NCBI GenBank assembly: GCA_020284085.1
Contig: JACEVL010000019.1
Location: 2,896,498 to 2,960,497 of the forward strand
Length of the DNA stretch: 64,000 nucleotides
DNA from: Aporrectodea caliginosa
Taxonomy: Eukaryota; Annelida; Clitellata; Crassiclitellata; Lumbricidae
Reading direction: 5' to 3'
The notes under the pieces are model-generated. The model ran no database searches. It was not told the DNA's origin and worked only from the letters and a program-made list of their open reading frames with translations. Of the stretch, positions 1 to 11,089 are shown piece by piece (position 1 is the stretch's first letter; the number at the start of each line of letters is the position of its first letter). The position numbers and the translations under genes were made by a program.

Positions 1-46
1 GGCCTTGCCGTCGAGAGAAATTATTTTGACATATTGCAGCTCGTTA
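1..46 (-). repeat. Fragment of type 2 SINE body
   Basis: GGCCTTGCCGTCGA followed by TTTGACATATTGCAGCTC resembles the hairpin-to-body junction at 11690-11730 and 53388-53420. It is cut by the window start, so the diagnostic CGTTAAAC end is not visible. Confidence 0.4.
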
Positions 47-72
47 CCTGATATGATGTTGCTTTTAATAAT

Positions 73-172
73 AGTAGTTTCAGTTTAACGACACTGTGTG
101 ATAACAAAGATCATTCGCGTCGCCCTCCTCCTTCAATCAGGCTTGGGCCTGGCACTGCCACAGTACTAGTAG
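73..172 (-). mobile_element. Type 1 SINE copy
   Basis: On the top strand it reads TTTAACGACACTGTGTGATA, then GTCGCCCTCCTCC and a GGCTTGGGCCTGGCACTGCC block. Sense is the bottom strand. A short AGT tract at the left edge is the expected 3' simple-repeat tail. Confidence 0.75.
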
Positions 173-200
173 TTGAAGAGCTTTTAAAAAAAATTATATG

Positions 201-350
201 TAGTAGTAGTAGTATAGGACTTTTTAACGACTAGCTGTATGGTAACAAAGACCCTTAGCGTCGCCCTCCTCCTTCTTCCAGGCTTGGGACTGGCACTGAG
301 ACTGGCACAAAGCACGGAGGTGCAATGCACGAACGATTCAGTGGCGGAGG
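201..350 (-). mobile_element. Type 1 SINE copy with (TAG)n tail and internal insertion
   Basis: A TAGTAGTAGTAG tail (201-213) abuts TTTTTAACGACTAGC, the CTCCTCC body and CAGTGGCGGAG at the far end. Compared with other copies it has about 30 extra bases between GGCACTGAG and GATTCAGTGG, including a repeated ACTGGCAC. Confidence 0.7.
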
Positions 351-692
351 TAACTTTGCCCCTGCGTATCTTGGTCACCGATCCTCGTCTCCGCTTGGCC
401 AGAAGTCAGACCGGGCTGAACTCGTCTTCTCTGGCTGGCCGGATGTCAGGATCGGCTGAAGCCCCTCGCCCCGTCAAGGCGTACGCATCGGACATCCACG
501 CCGTCGAGTGAAACTTCTGAGGCAGTTGCTCGAACGGCGCTCCGAGGGGGTAAAATTATATTATAAATTTTATCTAAATTCTTATAGGACAAATATTAGA
601 CTTAAAAGAGGTGTGTAATTATATATTTTCAGTTCTTGTCGTTCCTATGATAAAATACAGCCCAGTCTTTAAACTAAGGACTTTCGGAGTTG
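351..692. other. Unassigned interval
   Basis: A moderately GC-rich first half (to about 550) reads through as open frame on the top strand, but I recognise no domain in it. The second half is AT-rich. No repeat family is evident. Confidence 0.4.
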
Positions 693-810
693 ATAGTAGT
701 AGTAGTTTCAGTTTAACGACACTGTGTGACAACAAAGATCATTAGCGTCGCCCTCCTCCTTTATCCAGGCTTGGGACTGGCACTGTCAGAGTACGATCAG
801 TGGCGGAGTT
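693..810 (-). mobile_element. Type 1 SINE copy, near full length
   Basis: This is one of the cleanest copies: an AGTAGTAGT tail, TTTCAGTTTAACGACACTGTG, ATTAGCGTCGCCCTCCTCC, GGCTTGGGACTGGCACTG and a CAGTGGCGGAGTT terminus. Confidence 0.8.
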
Positions 811-1734
811 AGGAGTTGATAAATAAGCAATCCTAAAAGCTTTTAAAGAGATCGTTTGAAAGCGAGGTGTTTCAGTCGATGGGGACATTATAGTTTCCAG
901 TGTTCTAAGACTAGGCATTGCTTATAAGTTATAATCATAAAGGCCTTTTAAAAGCGACACTACAACTCTAGTTAGAGATACAATCAGCTACATAGTCCCA
1001 CATCTTTACTCCGAACTTCTGAATCTAACATCTAGCCCAATAATCAATATTGCCGAAAGATCGCTGACCGTAGCAAATATAAAAAAATTGTTATTGTCCA
1101 GCATCTCAGTACTTGAGACGAAACCACTGATGCTGACAACCAATTAGAAGGATGACTACTACGTCTGTAGGTCCGACCATTAATCCCTCTCTGGTATCGA
1201 CGTCATTTGTTGGAGAGAATGCTTACTTACGAACGCGGATCTGACGTGTAGCACTTATCAGAGGAAATTATTCGGACTGTAAGAGTCTCTGGTAGGCCCT
1301 ATACGTGCATGATTTACAACTCCACGGATACGATTCACGCGATCGTTGCACTTGCATCGAAAACCGGAGAGTGCCACTCAAAATGTCAGGACTGCAATTC
1401 TGTAGCTTCTGAATTGGAAGACTTACGACAATAAACACTCGAGACTTGTAACTCGCAGCCTCAGAACTCGATAGTTTCGTTTGCAAACTTGATATGTTAG
1501 GCGTGCAGCTCAGATCTAAACTCGACTCAAGGATTAGGACTAAAGTTTCCCGGTGCAAGAGTTGCTGACTTGTAGAATGGGCTGGATGATAGTACTATCC
1601 CAGTGCACGCTATCACAGCTGTTAAGAAGAGCAGTTTCCATTGGCTTATGGCTGCCAGGGCAGTTGACATTGCTCTACATGTTAAGAAATCACATGTGCA
1701 AATAAGTTGCAATTTGGTATTATTACTCTTTCGA
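811..1734. other. Unassigned interval, no gene seen
   Basis: There are scattered short open frames on both strands but no conserved domain, signal sequence or repeat family I can name. AAGAGATCGTTTGAAAGCGAGG at 855-876 may be a degraded T-box flank. Confidence 0.4.
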
Positions 1735-1786
1735 GCTTTAACGTCGTCTTATGCGATCAAAAGGTTGTTGACGACAATTCAAAAGT
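1735..1786 (-). mobile_element. Type 2 hairpin terminus
   Basis: TTTAACGTCGTC and GTTGACGAC flank an 18-base interior (arms GTCGTC/GACGAC), the same design as at 7501 and 59394. No adjoining body is recognisable. Confidence 0.65.
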
Positions 1787-1805
1787 GATTACAACATTTT
1801 GGTTA

Positions 1806-1915
1806 CTTGATGTTTAACGACAATGTGTCATAACAAAGATGATAAGCGTTGCCCTCCTCCTTTCTCCAAGCTTGAGACTAGCATTACCACACAGGTAGGG
1901 TAGTGGCGCGGTTTC
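1806..1915 (-). mobile_element. Type 1 SINE copy, diverged
   Basis: TTTAACGACAATGTGTCATA and GTTGCCCTCCTCC are followed by a mutated AGCTTGAGACTAGCATTACC block and GTAGTGGCGCGG. Confidence 0.7.
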
Positions 1916-2000
1916 TTTAAGTACACAGTACAATTTAAAGCGTATTATATTACAGCGAAAACTAGTTATTTATACTTAGGCCTATATCTTATATTGATTG

Positions 2001-2074
2001 GTTAGTTACCATTTAACAGCATTGTGTTATCACAAAGCTGATTAGCCTCGCCCTCCTCCTTTCTCGATCTTGTC
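2001..2074 (-). mobile_element. Type 1 SINE copy, truncated
   Basis: Only the 3' half in the sense direction is left: ATTTAACAGCATTGTG and CCTCGCCCTCCTCC. Sequence after TTTCTCGATCTTG is unrelated. Confidence 0.65.
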
Positions 2075-2383
2075 TCTTTTACTAATTGCGTTTGAACAAA
2101 TTTCGAATATATGGTCCATTTTAAGCTATATAAAGGTGTCTGAGCAGACCGTAACATTAGAAGTTTTAGTGTTTAACGACATCTTGTGAATGCCGGGTCT
2201 GTTCACGTCGACCTTACCTGTACCTGGCATATTAACTAGATCATTGGTTCCCACCTTTTAATAGCAAAGCACCCTTACTAAATGGCACCTGGCGTTAATT
2301 TCTTTAATTTTTCCAGGCCTTTCTTTATTTTAATGATATAGGGTCTACAACAATCGTCGTATTCAAATTAAGATTACTGGGAG

Positions 2384-2926
2384 CAGTGTGATTCTTCTTA
2401 CATATTTTATTTTAGTTATAGTTACAGTTATAGTTAATGGTTTTTATTTTAGTTATAGTTATAGTTATAGTTAGTATAATTTTCTAGTTATAGTTATAGT
2501 TATAGTTAATGGATTTTTATTTTAGTTAATTTTAGTTACTACTTAGTTACAATAATTAAGGCTATAAGCAAAATTGTGTGTTTTAACACGCTGCTTCACA
2601 ATTTGCTCAGAGCTATGAAAGCCTTTGAAGCATGGGTGCATTCAGCTTCATGAATACACGAGTTTCCAAAGAAGCTAACAAATTGTATAATAAAAATATC
2701 GCATTTTTCGTTCTCATTTATGTCGAATCGTCCATATTGCACTTCCTATTTTATTTTTTGTATTAGCGAAAATAAAGATGAATTTTCGTTATTGTTATTT
2801 TCATTATAGTTATTGTTATAGTTAATGATATTTTTTGGTTATAGTTATAGTTATCATTAACGAAATCATTTTATTTTCGTTAACGAACAATTTCGTTATA
2901 ATTTATCGTTAACGAGAATCACACTG
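2384..2926. mobile_element. hAT-like MITE, copy 1 (CAGTGTGATTCT termini)
   Basis: It starts CAGTGTGATTCT and ends AGAATCACACTG, a 12-bp inverted repeat. The interior is AT-rich with repeated TTAGTTATAG and CGTTAACGAA words and no coding potential. It is similar along its whole length to 48107-48644. The 8 bases on either side do not match here, so no target duplication is visible at this copy; the second copy has one. Confidence 0.8.
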
Positions 2927-3065
2927 CAGCCACTGCCCGTATGCTATGATAGTGCAGTCCAAAGCTTGGAGAAAGAAGGAAGGTGACGTCAATGTAGAAG
3001 ACAATTCCATAAGACATTTTGTTGCAAGGTTATGTTGCTATGTTATGATGTAGAAGAATTACAGA

Positions 3066-3150
3066 CCTACGCTACGTAAGTCAGTAAGTAAGTAAGTTAG
3101 TAAGTAAGAGAGCAAGTAAGTAAACGGGGAAGTAAGTAAGTAACCTTTAC
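3066..3150. repeat. (AAGT)n microsatellite
   Basis: Imperfect AAGT repeats run through this stretch. It could be the tail of a LINE, because the same word in complement ends the LINE-like fragment at 3410-3530. Confidence 0.7.
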
Positions 3151-3409
3151 TAACTCGAGACAAACGCTCACTTTTAAACCAGAATGCATACAATTGTGAA
3201 AAAGTAGCACAGTGTCAGAAGACAAACACATTGTTATAAACAGTTTCAAACCCTAACTGAATAATTGTTTTACAGTACTCAACTAAGTGCATAAAACTTT
3301 GCATTGACCTATGATTGGAATTAAAACTAACAGTTGAGATAATTGAGCAATCGTATATAATTATATACTGGTGCATCCTTAATCATATTTAGCGGTCCAT
3401 CATGTATGA

Positions 3410-3530
3410 CTTCATATTCTGTTCATACCATAGTTTATTTAAAAACTTATGTAATCGTTGTATACAATGTAATGCGTGTGCGCTTTTCAGATGCAAATAA
3501 AGGCTACTTACTTACTTGCGTACAGTGAGC
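3410..3530 (+). mobile_element. LINE 3' end with (CTTA)n tail
   Basis: A non-coding AT-rich stretch ends ATGCAAATAAAGGCTACTTA followed by short CTTA repeats, which is a polyadenylation-signal-like end plus a short repeat tail as in CR1/L2-type LINEs. No reverse-transcriptase frame is left. Confidence 0.5.
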
Positions 3531-3893
3531 GAATGATGACGGATTTCTCATAATTATGACGTCATGTTATCTTGTGCAATTTTACATCACGCTATGTTAA
3601 TATGAATGCTTTCTAGTTCGAAATCCAAGTTTTAGATTAAACCTGTGGACTATTAATTAACTGATATTCGATATTTGTAACTCGACCCCTTGGTCGCCAA
3701 ATCGCTAGATTTACACCCGTTGGAATTTTATCAGCAGAACTTGCAATTAAAACGACAAACTGTGGTCTATTTTTTCGCTGTTAAGGTCCAAATAAAACGT
3801 CCTTCAGCAGAGTAATTAACCAATTAGCCAATCCAGGACACAATCTGTGGTCCAGTTAGCTACATTGGTAGGCTAAGACCACACGTCTCCTTA

Positions 3894-4000
3894 AATGGCG
3901 TGGCACCCTTTCAAAGGGCAGCAGTGGTGAAGGATGTCGCCCATCAATTCATTCAAAAATGAGCAGGGTCGAGGCCACACTGTTAAATCGCTTGCTAATA
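3894..4000 (+). repeat. Diverged direct repeat, copy 1 of 2
   Basis: ATGGCGTGGCACCC, a CAGTGGTGAAGGAT core, CATCAATTCATTCAAAA and CAGGGTCGAGGCCA recur in the same order about 484 bases downstream. The family is not recognised. Confidence 0.55.
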
Positions 4001-4174
4001 GAACAGTTGCCCCTTAATAGACTGGCACATTCGATAATGCAATGCTTTAATTAAACACCGTTAAAACTGTTCCTACAGATACTATATATTCTCGCCCGCA
4101 GGTGTCCTGGGTATTCGTTCTTATTTAATACTGATCAATAATATTGTAGGTCGGATGTTAGCGTCCCTGGGAGA

Positions 4175-4275
4175 AACTCCGCCACTGTTCGCTTTCTGAC
4201 AGTGCCAGTCCCAAGCCTGGATAAAGGAGGAGGGCGACGCTAATGGTCTTTGTTACCACACAGTGGTCGTGAAAC
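4175..4275 (+). mobile_element. Type 1 SINE copy
   Basis: The sense strand is the top strand: CTCCGCCACTGTTCGC, GTGCCAGTCCCAAGCCTGG, GGAGGAGGGCGACGC and CACACAGTGGTCGT. It is the only top-strand copy in the first 30 kb. The usual CGTTAAAC is mutated to CGTGAAAC. Confidence 0.8.
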
Positions 4276-4377
4276 AGTAAACAAGCAAGCAAGTCCCTGG
4301 GAGCCATATATTTTTTATAAGATGTCAATTATGAAAGAAAAAGCTACTATACCACGGTCCGAACACAAGGAACTTGA

Positions 4378-4487
4378 ATGGCATGGCACCCAGTCAAGCG
4401 GCAGCGGTAGTGAAGGATCTCACTCCAGTCACCCAATCAATTCATTGAAAATTAACAGGGTCGAAGCCATACGCTATATTAAAGCGT
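4378..4487 (+). repeat. Diverged direct repeat, copy 2 of 2
   Basis: Partner of 3894-4000. A short open frame crosses it but shows no recognisable domain. Confidence 0.5.
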
Positions 4488-5265
4488 CTGCATTCCCATT
4501 TAAATAGACGATATCGCCAATTCTTCTCATTCCGAAATAAAATAAATATGCTCACCGTGAACAGTGCACACTTATAAATCTCGGTCCATAATATTCATCA
4601 GCGTCTACTGAGAAGCGAGTGGGGATACCATGGGCGTCGAGAGCCAAATCGGGCCCCGGGGCAGACATCCATCAAGGCCCCTCGTTTTTATTATTAAGCC
4701 CAAGTCTGGTGTAAGCCTGAAAAACGCTATCAAACTACATTTAACGAATAATAATAAGGGTAATTATAATAATAACAGGGCTTTTTTAGTGTGCAGTTCT
4801 ACACAAAAAGGGCAGGTCTAAATGAATTTGTACAGCTGTAGTCTGTAGAAGCATTTTTGTGCAGTTAAAACTAGTTTTAGAATGTTCATTGTCATCCGAT
4901 TTGGAATAATTCACTATGGCTTTTTAAGGGGTCGTTCTGTTATAAAAATTCATTTTAAAGCCCTGAATAATAATAGTAAAAGTAAATGTTACAATCAATT
5001 TCTGGTTTAAATGGCCCATCTATGACTCTAATTATAAAGAAATTTACAGAAATTTAATAGGGAAAATTAATGTGATTATGTGAATGTGATAAATGATTTT
5101 TTAAATGACATTTATCGCATTATGATATCCAATTTCAAGAGGTGAGGATACGTCAATTGCTGTGTTGCATTGTCTAAATCAAGTACGTCAACAACTCGCT
5201 CTGTAGCCTATCATGATCAACTCCACGTAGGCCTACAACTACTATCATAGGCCTAATCCGTACTT
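4488..5265. other. Unassigned AT-rich interval
   Basis: Mostly AT-rich sequence with TAATAATAA runs; no domain, TIR or SINE signature was found. Confidence 0.4.
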
Positions 5266-5267
5266 TA

Positions 5268-5620
5268 TTACGCCCGAAGGCAGAAACAAAACATACATGC
5301 ACAAATCTGAACAAACATAAAATCAAACGCACAGACTGCGAAAATGTTCGTAAAGATCATTTATGCAACTAAAGTTACCGTTCAAGATGCCGACGAGTTC
5401 AGAGTCACAAAGAAAGTGCTCAACAACGTAACACCAGAAAATATCCTGGAGAAAATTAGATGTCGAATGAACTAGTCGCCTATAGAACATCATGCGGCGT
5501 TTCTTAATAATGTGATGAAAGTATAGTCTACCAAGGCCACAAATGAAGCCTTTAACAGATTCCCATTTATTAAAACCAAATAACTTTCTATAAACCGAGT
5601 TCCAACATGCATTCAGTTCA
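5268..5620 (-). pseudogene. LINE (CR1/jockey-type) 3' end, antisense
   Basis: The bottom strand encodes the C-terminal tail of a non-LTR reverse transcriptase: a frame with ELNACWNS, LFGFNKWESVKGF and HIIKKRR-like words, ending at a TGA (5323-5325). A 3' UTR follows, ending TTTGGGCGTAATAAAGTA. The copy at 40815-41290 is very similar. A small deletion and substitutions near 5505 break the frame. Only the post-catalytic part is present, so it is a 5'-truncated dead copy. Confidence 0.75.
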
Positions 5621-6187
5621 ACCTAATAGTACTAGCAACGATATTGTCAAAATGATTTGCTGCATCATTTGCTTTTGATGAAATTGAAAATGCAAGGCTT
5701 TGAAGGATTGTTTCATTTGTTTATTTGTTTGTCTCTCGTTTGCATTTCTGGCTTTCACCAATCTTTCTTTCCTTTATTGAGCTCCAGATTTCTGATGGTA
5801 ATTCATGTTCTAATTCGTTATCAACTTAATGGAATTATATGTGACGCCACAGTTCTTACCATAATTATAATTATGTAGAAAATGAAAGGGTATCGTTTGA
5901 ACGAAAATACATGTATATGCCCATTATATAACTTCTTGTGAAAGCCAGTTATTATTATTAATTATGTATTATTATTATTATAAAACTGTCATTTATAGCG
6001 CGCCTAAACAAAAGGAATCTTGCTCAAAAGCGCGTAACAAGGAAGTCTAATCAAAATAATCTTGAACAAATAAGTCTTAAGGTTAATTTTTAAGAGCGAT
6101 AAAGTTGAAGATTTGCGAATAAAGTCCTGCAGTTTGTTTTATTCACGGTTTCCAAATTTCCTAATAATTATAAGTGATCAGTTGTAG

Positions 6188-6690
6188 GTGTTATTTTTAG
6201 TTTCCGGTGTCGAACGATATCTTACGGCTGCAACGGCCGCTGACTTCGCTCCACTATATTTGTTTCTAGGCGTAAGACTGGCACAACCGCCTAAACAAGC
6301 GTCCTACACTGGCTTCCCGTTGCCTCTCGTATCCAATACAAGGTACTGCTCTTATATAGTCTTAAGAACTCAACAGGACCTGGCTCCTAAATATCTTTGT
6401 GACTTAATGCGCAGACCTCTATCTGCTGCCTCTTCCCGCCCTCTCCGGTCTGCGGATCGACTTGATCTCCTAGTTCCTCGGGCAAGGACTGCCACGGCCC
6501 AGCACCGTGCCTTCGCCATCGTGGGCCCTTCTATGTGTAATGACCTCCCCCCCCTCAATCCGTTGTAAGATTTTAGTCGGGGTCCCACCTTCATCTCTTC
6601 GTTGCTTGAAGACTTTCTTATTTCCTCGGGCTGTTACGCTGAATAGCTAGTACTGTAAGAGGCGCTTTACAAATTCTCAGATACGATAAC
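6188..6690 (+). pseudogene. CR1/L2-type LINE C-terminal fragment and 3' UTR
   Basis: The frame contains LAPKYLCDLM, SAASSRPLRSADRLDLLVPR and AFAIVGPSMCNDLPP, the conserved post-RT tail of CR1/L2 ORF2 (normally AFSIVGPSxWNDLP). It is frameshifted near 6300, where a TGGCTTCCCGTTGC segment sits in another phase, and stops before the end. The 3' end has the usual GAGGCGCTTTACAAATT signature. The same family occurs at 31540, 44592, 47385 and 61733. Confidence 0.8.
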
Positions 6691-6696
6691 CGATTT

Positions 6697-7173
6697 CGAC
6701 TACTGGGACCAGTGGCGTAAGTAGGGTTCGTGTCGTTGCACCCGTGGACAACAGTCCGGCGGAAAATTGTCTTCATTACTTCCGCCAAAATTTCTGATGA
6801 CCTTTTTTTTGCTTTTCGCCCGAGAAGGACAATGGTCCAATGGTCATCAGGAAGCGTGTCAGTATCAGACGCCTCGTATCTATATAGTTTTTCCAGAAAT
6901 TTTTCGACGGGGGGTAGTAACAGGCGTTTTCCACCAAACATTTTTCCATCCTCCTCCTCAATCCACATCCTGACTCTACGTACGGGTACATAATAGACAC
7001 AATTCCCCCATTTATATTACGCCACTGACTACTGGGACAAAGTCTCCTACTGTAATTCCAATGTTATGAAATTAGAGTATTACATAGGACAAATCACCAA
7101 AACTACTGGGACATATCCTAAAACTACTGGGACATAATTATCCTAAAACTACTGGGACATTTGTCCCAGTAGT
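6697..7173. mobile_element. MITE with ACTACTGGGAC termini
   Basis: ACTACTGGGAC at the left is matched by GTCCCAGTAGT at 7163-7173. The right half contains three further direct ACTACTGGGAC copies at roughly 20-base spacing, the last forming a hairpin with the terminal repeat. A hAT MITE (6710-7027) lies inside the left end. Confidence 0.55.
6710..7027. mobile_element. hAT-like MITE (CAGTGGCGTAA termini)
   Basis: It begins CAGTGGCGTAAG and ends TTACGCCACTG, and is flanked on both sides by ACTACTGGGAC (6699-6709, 7028-7038). An 8-bp hAT duplication lies within that 11-bp match, but ACTACTGGGAC also repeats in the host element, so the exact length is uncertain. The interior shares TTCCGCCAAAATTTCTGATGA in opposite sense with the element at 27683-28012, so both belong to one family. 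Confidence 0.8.
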
Positions 7174-7297
7174 TAAACAGTTAAAATATGCACTGGGGTG
7201 TTTACTGGTAATAGTGAAGTTGTTTAACTTTAAATCAAGCACAGACCCGTTTTCTAGGATTGAGGTTTCTTGCCAAATGTCTAGATGTACAACTTAT

Positions 7298-7410
7298 GTA
7301 GTAGTTTCAGTTTAACGACACTGTGTGTCGTCAAAGATCATTAGCGTCGCCCACCTCCTTCGTTTAGGCTTGGGACTGACACTAAGGCACGGTCATTCAG
7401 TATCGGAGTT
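7298..7410 (-). mobile_element. Type 1 SINE copy
   Basis: TTTCAGTTTAACGACACTGTG is followed by a CCCACCTCC variant of the body and TATCGGAGTTA at the far end. Confidence 0.75.
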
Positions 7411-7500
7411 ATGCGTACAAGTTATATAAATTTAAACACTACGCTTCCAATGCAATCCACTCGCACCAAGAAATGCTCCATTGGTCTACATTTTTTTTCC

Positions 7501-7760
7501 CGTAGTTTTAACGTCGTCTTATGACATCAAAGGCCGTTGACGACAATACAGAAAATATACAATACAATCAGAACAAGAAACTTATAGCATCCGAACAACA
7601 CCATTAAAGGTGTCGAAACAGAGCTTTACAATTTCACTAATATTTAATATTTTTGCAGCATAATGTATTTCATCTCATATTGTCTGTGATCATTGGTCTA
7701 CAAAACTACTTTGCAGCCTCTTGTAAGAAGAATAAATGTTAAAAAGAGGTATCCAATTAT
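7501..7760 (-). mobile_element. Type 2 SINE, long form
   Basis: The hairpin terminus (TTTAACGTCGTC ... GTTGACGAC) is followed on the top strand by ATAGCATCCGAACAACACC, AAAGGTGTCGAAACAGAGC (T box) and an AT-rich body. Near-identical copies lie at 52803-53120 and 61318-61735 on this strand and at 59285-59440 and 60110-60370 on the other. Confidence 0.8.
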
Positions 7761-7984
7761 CGAGATAACACGCGAGCCTTATATATACGAATTAAGGAGA
7801 ATGCCTTGTAACAATTTAAATCGCCAAGGCAAAGGAGTAAATGCCCTCACAAAGTGACAGTCACCAATTCCCTCCTCCATCTTCTCCCTTCCCAATCCCC
7901 TTCCCTTCTCTTCCCCCTCCCTTCCAACATTTCATACGGACTTGATATGATACTAGCAACTGCTACAATATGGACGCCTTCCAC

Positions 7985-8265
7985 AATTCGTGCAACATAA
8001 TAAGAAGAGCAGTCCTTTGACCTAGCCTGAGAGGCAGCCATGAATGGGTATGAAGTGTTAGCGACTTCATTTTCTTAGTCTCGGTCACATGAAGGTGGCG
8101 GCCAGGCTCTCCCTCACCGTCTCATCTTCCCATCTACTGTATACTCATAGCTGAATTAACTATGGGGCGCAGATATAGGGTAGAAATCTCGAACCGAATT
8201 GCTGCTCTGGCAGTGATTTGAAATCGAATGACAGTCCAGCACGCTAAATACTACGCTGTCGTGCG
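7985..8265 (-). mobile_element. tRNA-like SINE, family D, copy 1
   Basis: The block from GAGGCAGCCATGAATGGGTA to ATCTCGAACCGAAT recurs at 31140-31400 and 48885-50045. On the bottom strand it starts with a tRNA-like segment (AGCGTGCTGGACTGTCATTC, then a weak B box GATTTCAAATC) and ends with a CTCTTCTTA tail. Confidence 0.6.
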
Positions 8266-8934
8266 CTCATACATAAAACAATAAGTAAATAAGCCCGCGT
8301 GAAGGCAATTAACAACGTTGCTTTAGTTAAGTATGCAGGAATACACCGTCGCTAATAAAATCGCCGTTGCTTGAACTTGCTTCAAACAGAAATAGTGCTA
8401 TCCTATCACAAAACATAACACAGCGCTCGTCAATAAGTTTGTGCCCTTTGCTTAGTTTTAGAACGACGCTTTAGAAATTTAGAATTAGCAACCATCCAAA
8501 ATCACTGTATCTGCGAATTTGACTCCAAAAGGTAAACATCAATTAGAAAACCGGTTAATTTCCTTGCAAAGCTTGTTCTCCTCTTCGTTGCGGTATACTC
8601 GGATGACTGACTGCGTTAAGGCTTTGCTAGCCATGCACAAATGCATGCTATTCACTTGAAATGTGATTCCAACCTACAAAGAATTCCTACTCTAATCCAT
8701 CCAATTCTCTGCCTTCTAAGCGTTCTCTTCCGCAACGAAACCCGCCTTAGCAGCTCCTCCTCTCTGGTCTCTCTGGCACCCGACGCGGATCTTTCCTTGA
8801 TTATTCTGGACAGATTCTCTGACATTACGCATCCTTCGCGAATAAGCTGGTTCCCTGAAATTAGCTTTAGATAAAATCTTCTGAAAGAGGCAGCAGATTA
8901 GCTACGTGTAATGAAAACTAAAATACTTATAGCG
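8266..8934. other. Unassigned interval
   Basis: One 77-codon open frame runs from 8641, but it has no recognisable domain and lies on no repeat I can name. I do not call it a gene. Confidence 0.4.
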
Positions 8935-9098
8935 TCCGAAACACATCATTTAAAGGTGTCTAAGCAGATCTTTACAATCTCAATATTTGGTTAGTTGCTG
9001 TTTAACGACACTGTGTCATAACTAAGGCCATTAGCGTCGCCCTCCTCCTTTATGCAGGCTTTTGACTTGCACTGCCAAAGTACGAGCAGTTACAGAGA
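8935..9098 (-). mobile_element. T box followed by type 1 SINE copy
   Basis: TAGCGTCCGAAACACATC, then TTTAAAGGTGTCTAAGCAG (T box antisense), precedes TTTAACGACACTGTGTCATA and the CTCCTCC body. The Inr-to-TGGCACT block is mutated to GGCTTTTGACTTGCACTGCC. Confidence 0.75.
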
Positions 9099-9469
9099 TA
9101 AATAATGTTCATTGTTTAAGGATATAAGGTAATCTAGTCGACATTGTTTATGATACTCGTATTGCGATAAAATGATTTCTTGCAAATTAAATATTATTCC
9201 ACCGAAATTGTCTCAGACTACAAATATTAAAAGCAAAAACTTTTTAATAAACATTTAATGCAGACGAGATTTTCCATTTGGTTATTCCAATTTTAATAAT
9301 ATTATAACTTCAGTCGCAACTGCACAATGCATAATATTTATAATTATAATAATGACATTAGATTCCTATTCTACTTTTGAAATTTTAAGTCGATTATGTA
9401 TTAATCTTCACCTTAATGACATTGTCGTAACCACCACCACCACCGTAAATAATATTTCTTTTATTTAGA

Positions 9470-9595
9470 ACAAGGTTTAACGTCGTCATAATTATGACAT
9501 CAAAGGCCAAATTGACGACAATTTTAAAACATATACAGTGCAGTGAAATGAATTCATAGCGTCCAAAGACACCATTTAAAACTGTTCAAACATAA
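9470..9595 (-). mobile_element. Type 2 SINE, degraded
   Basis: TTTAACGTCGTCATAATTATGAC, then AAATTGACGACAAT, is followed by ATAGCGTCCAAAGACACC with a decayed T box. Compared with intact copies the hairpin carries a small insertion in its loop. Confidence 0.65.
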
Positions 9596-10254
9596 CCTTA
9601 AAATGACATAGTGTTCATTGTTTAACGACATACAAATAATTACAATTCATAAATATATAGTTTGATACATGCAATTTGGTATCTGATGCAAATTCAACAA
9701 TATTCAGCAGCTATTATTGTTGTATACAAGAAATGTTTCATAAAAATTAATTCTTGATCACCAATCCTAATTTACATTTACTTCTTACTCTATTTATTTC
9801 AATAACATTTAATTTACAAATTTAGAAGACTATTAAAGTTAAACATGAAGTCCACTTTTGAATTTTTAAGAAGTCAACAATCAGTAAAAATCAGAGCATT
9901 ATTAAAAGAAATATATATTCAAACCAGTGAATACTGACAATTCTTTATCATTAAATAATAAATAAATAATAAGACGAAAATGTTGAATATATAGAGCCTG
10001 TGACACAATATTTAAAGGCGTGGAAGCAGATCGTTGCAATAATGCTAACATCTACTATTTAACGGCAACTTACAGATACTTCAACCCCGTTCGTTTCTTA
10101 CTAATTAATTAAATTAAATAACTATTGAATGAACGACCGATTGAAGTTGTAGTATGAGCCGTTGATGGGGGACAGATAATTATTTTTGTAGTTTCACAAG
10201 ATCCGAAATTAAAACGAGAGTATTTTATTGGATCCAGCGTTAAATCACACATGA

Positions 10255-10500
10255 GAGGAAAATTGTGGACTTCTTTTCAGTGATATTTTGGCAGGAATTG
10301 GCCTTTGATTAATCTCCAGTTAAACGGCAGAGGCCGTTAACATCGATAGGATAACATCTTGTACACGTTTTACTCCATGCGCAATAAATAGCGCCAAGTA
10401 ATAACATAAAATCCAGAGGTTTAACGACGTGCAGTGGCAACAAAGGTCGTTGAGTTGTTGACGTCGATGGAAGTTATTTTCAACAGATCTCACCCTTCGT
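10255..10500 (-). repeat. Duplicated block with two hairpin termini, copy 1
   Basis: It contains AACGGC/GCCGTT arms (10323-10328, 10333-10338) and AACGAC...GTCGTT further on, then TTGTTGACGTCGATGG and a TTCAACAG(A)TCTCACC end. The same order recurs at 12150-12410. Confidence 0.6.
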
Positions 10501-10542
10501 ATATATAGTCATTATTTTTAAATTACCTTATTAATGCCTAAT

Positions 10543-10761
<219 letters not shown>

Positions 10762-10870
10762 AAGAACCAGGTTGCTTTGGTCGTTTATATCTTTGTAAAA
10801 AATTAATTGTGTATCAGTTCATTTTTTCTTGATTGCAGATCATTCGCTTCACTAGGTCGTCATTGGCTAT

Positions 10871-10980
10871 TTGTTGTTTAACGACACTGTGTCATAACAA
10901 AGATGATTAGCGTCGCCCTCCTTTCTCAAGGCTTGGGACTGGCACTGCCAGAGTACGACCAGTGGCAGTCTGGCGGAGTT
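10871..10980 (-). mobile_element. Type 1 SINE copy
   Basis: Well conserved from GTTTAACGACACTGTGTCAT to CTGGCGGAGTT, with a short deletion in the CTCCTCC run and a duplicated AGTGGCAG near the end. Confidence 0.8.
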
Positions 10981-11089
10981 CTTATCTCATTTATTCCAGG
11001 TCGTCACTGATATTCATGCGTATAATTATGTAACAGGTTTCTGGGTTCATGGTATTTAAGTTAAACGAGAGTACCTTGATAGGTGATAA

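Noticed and set aside
8641..8874. 77-codon frame as a host gene
   Set aside because: Unsupported by domain, promoter or splice signals.
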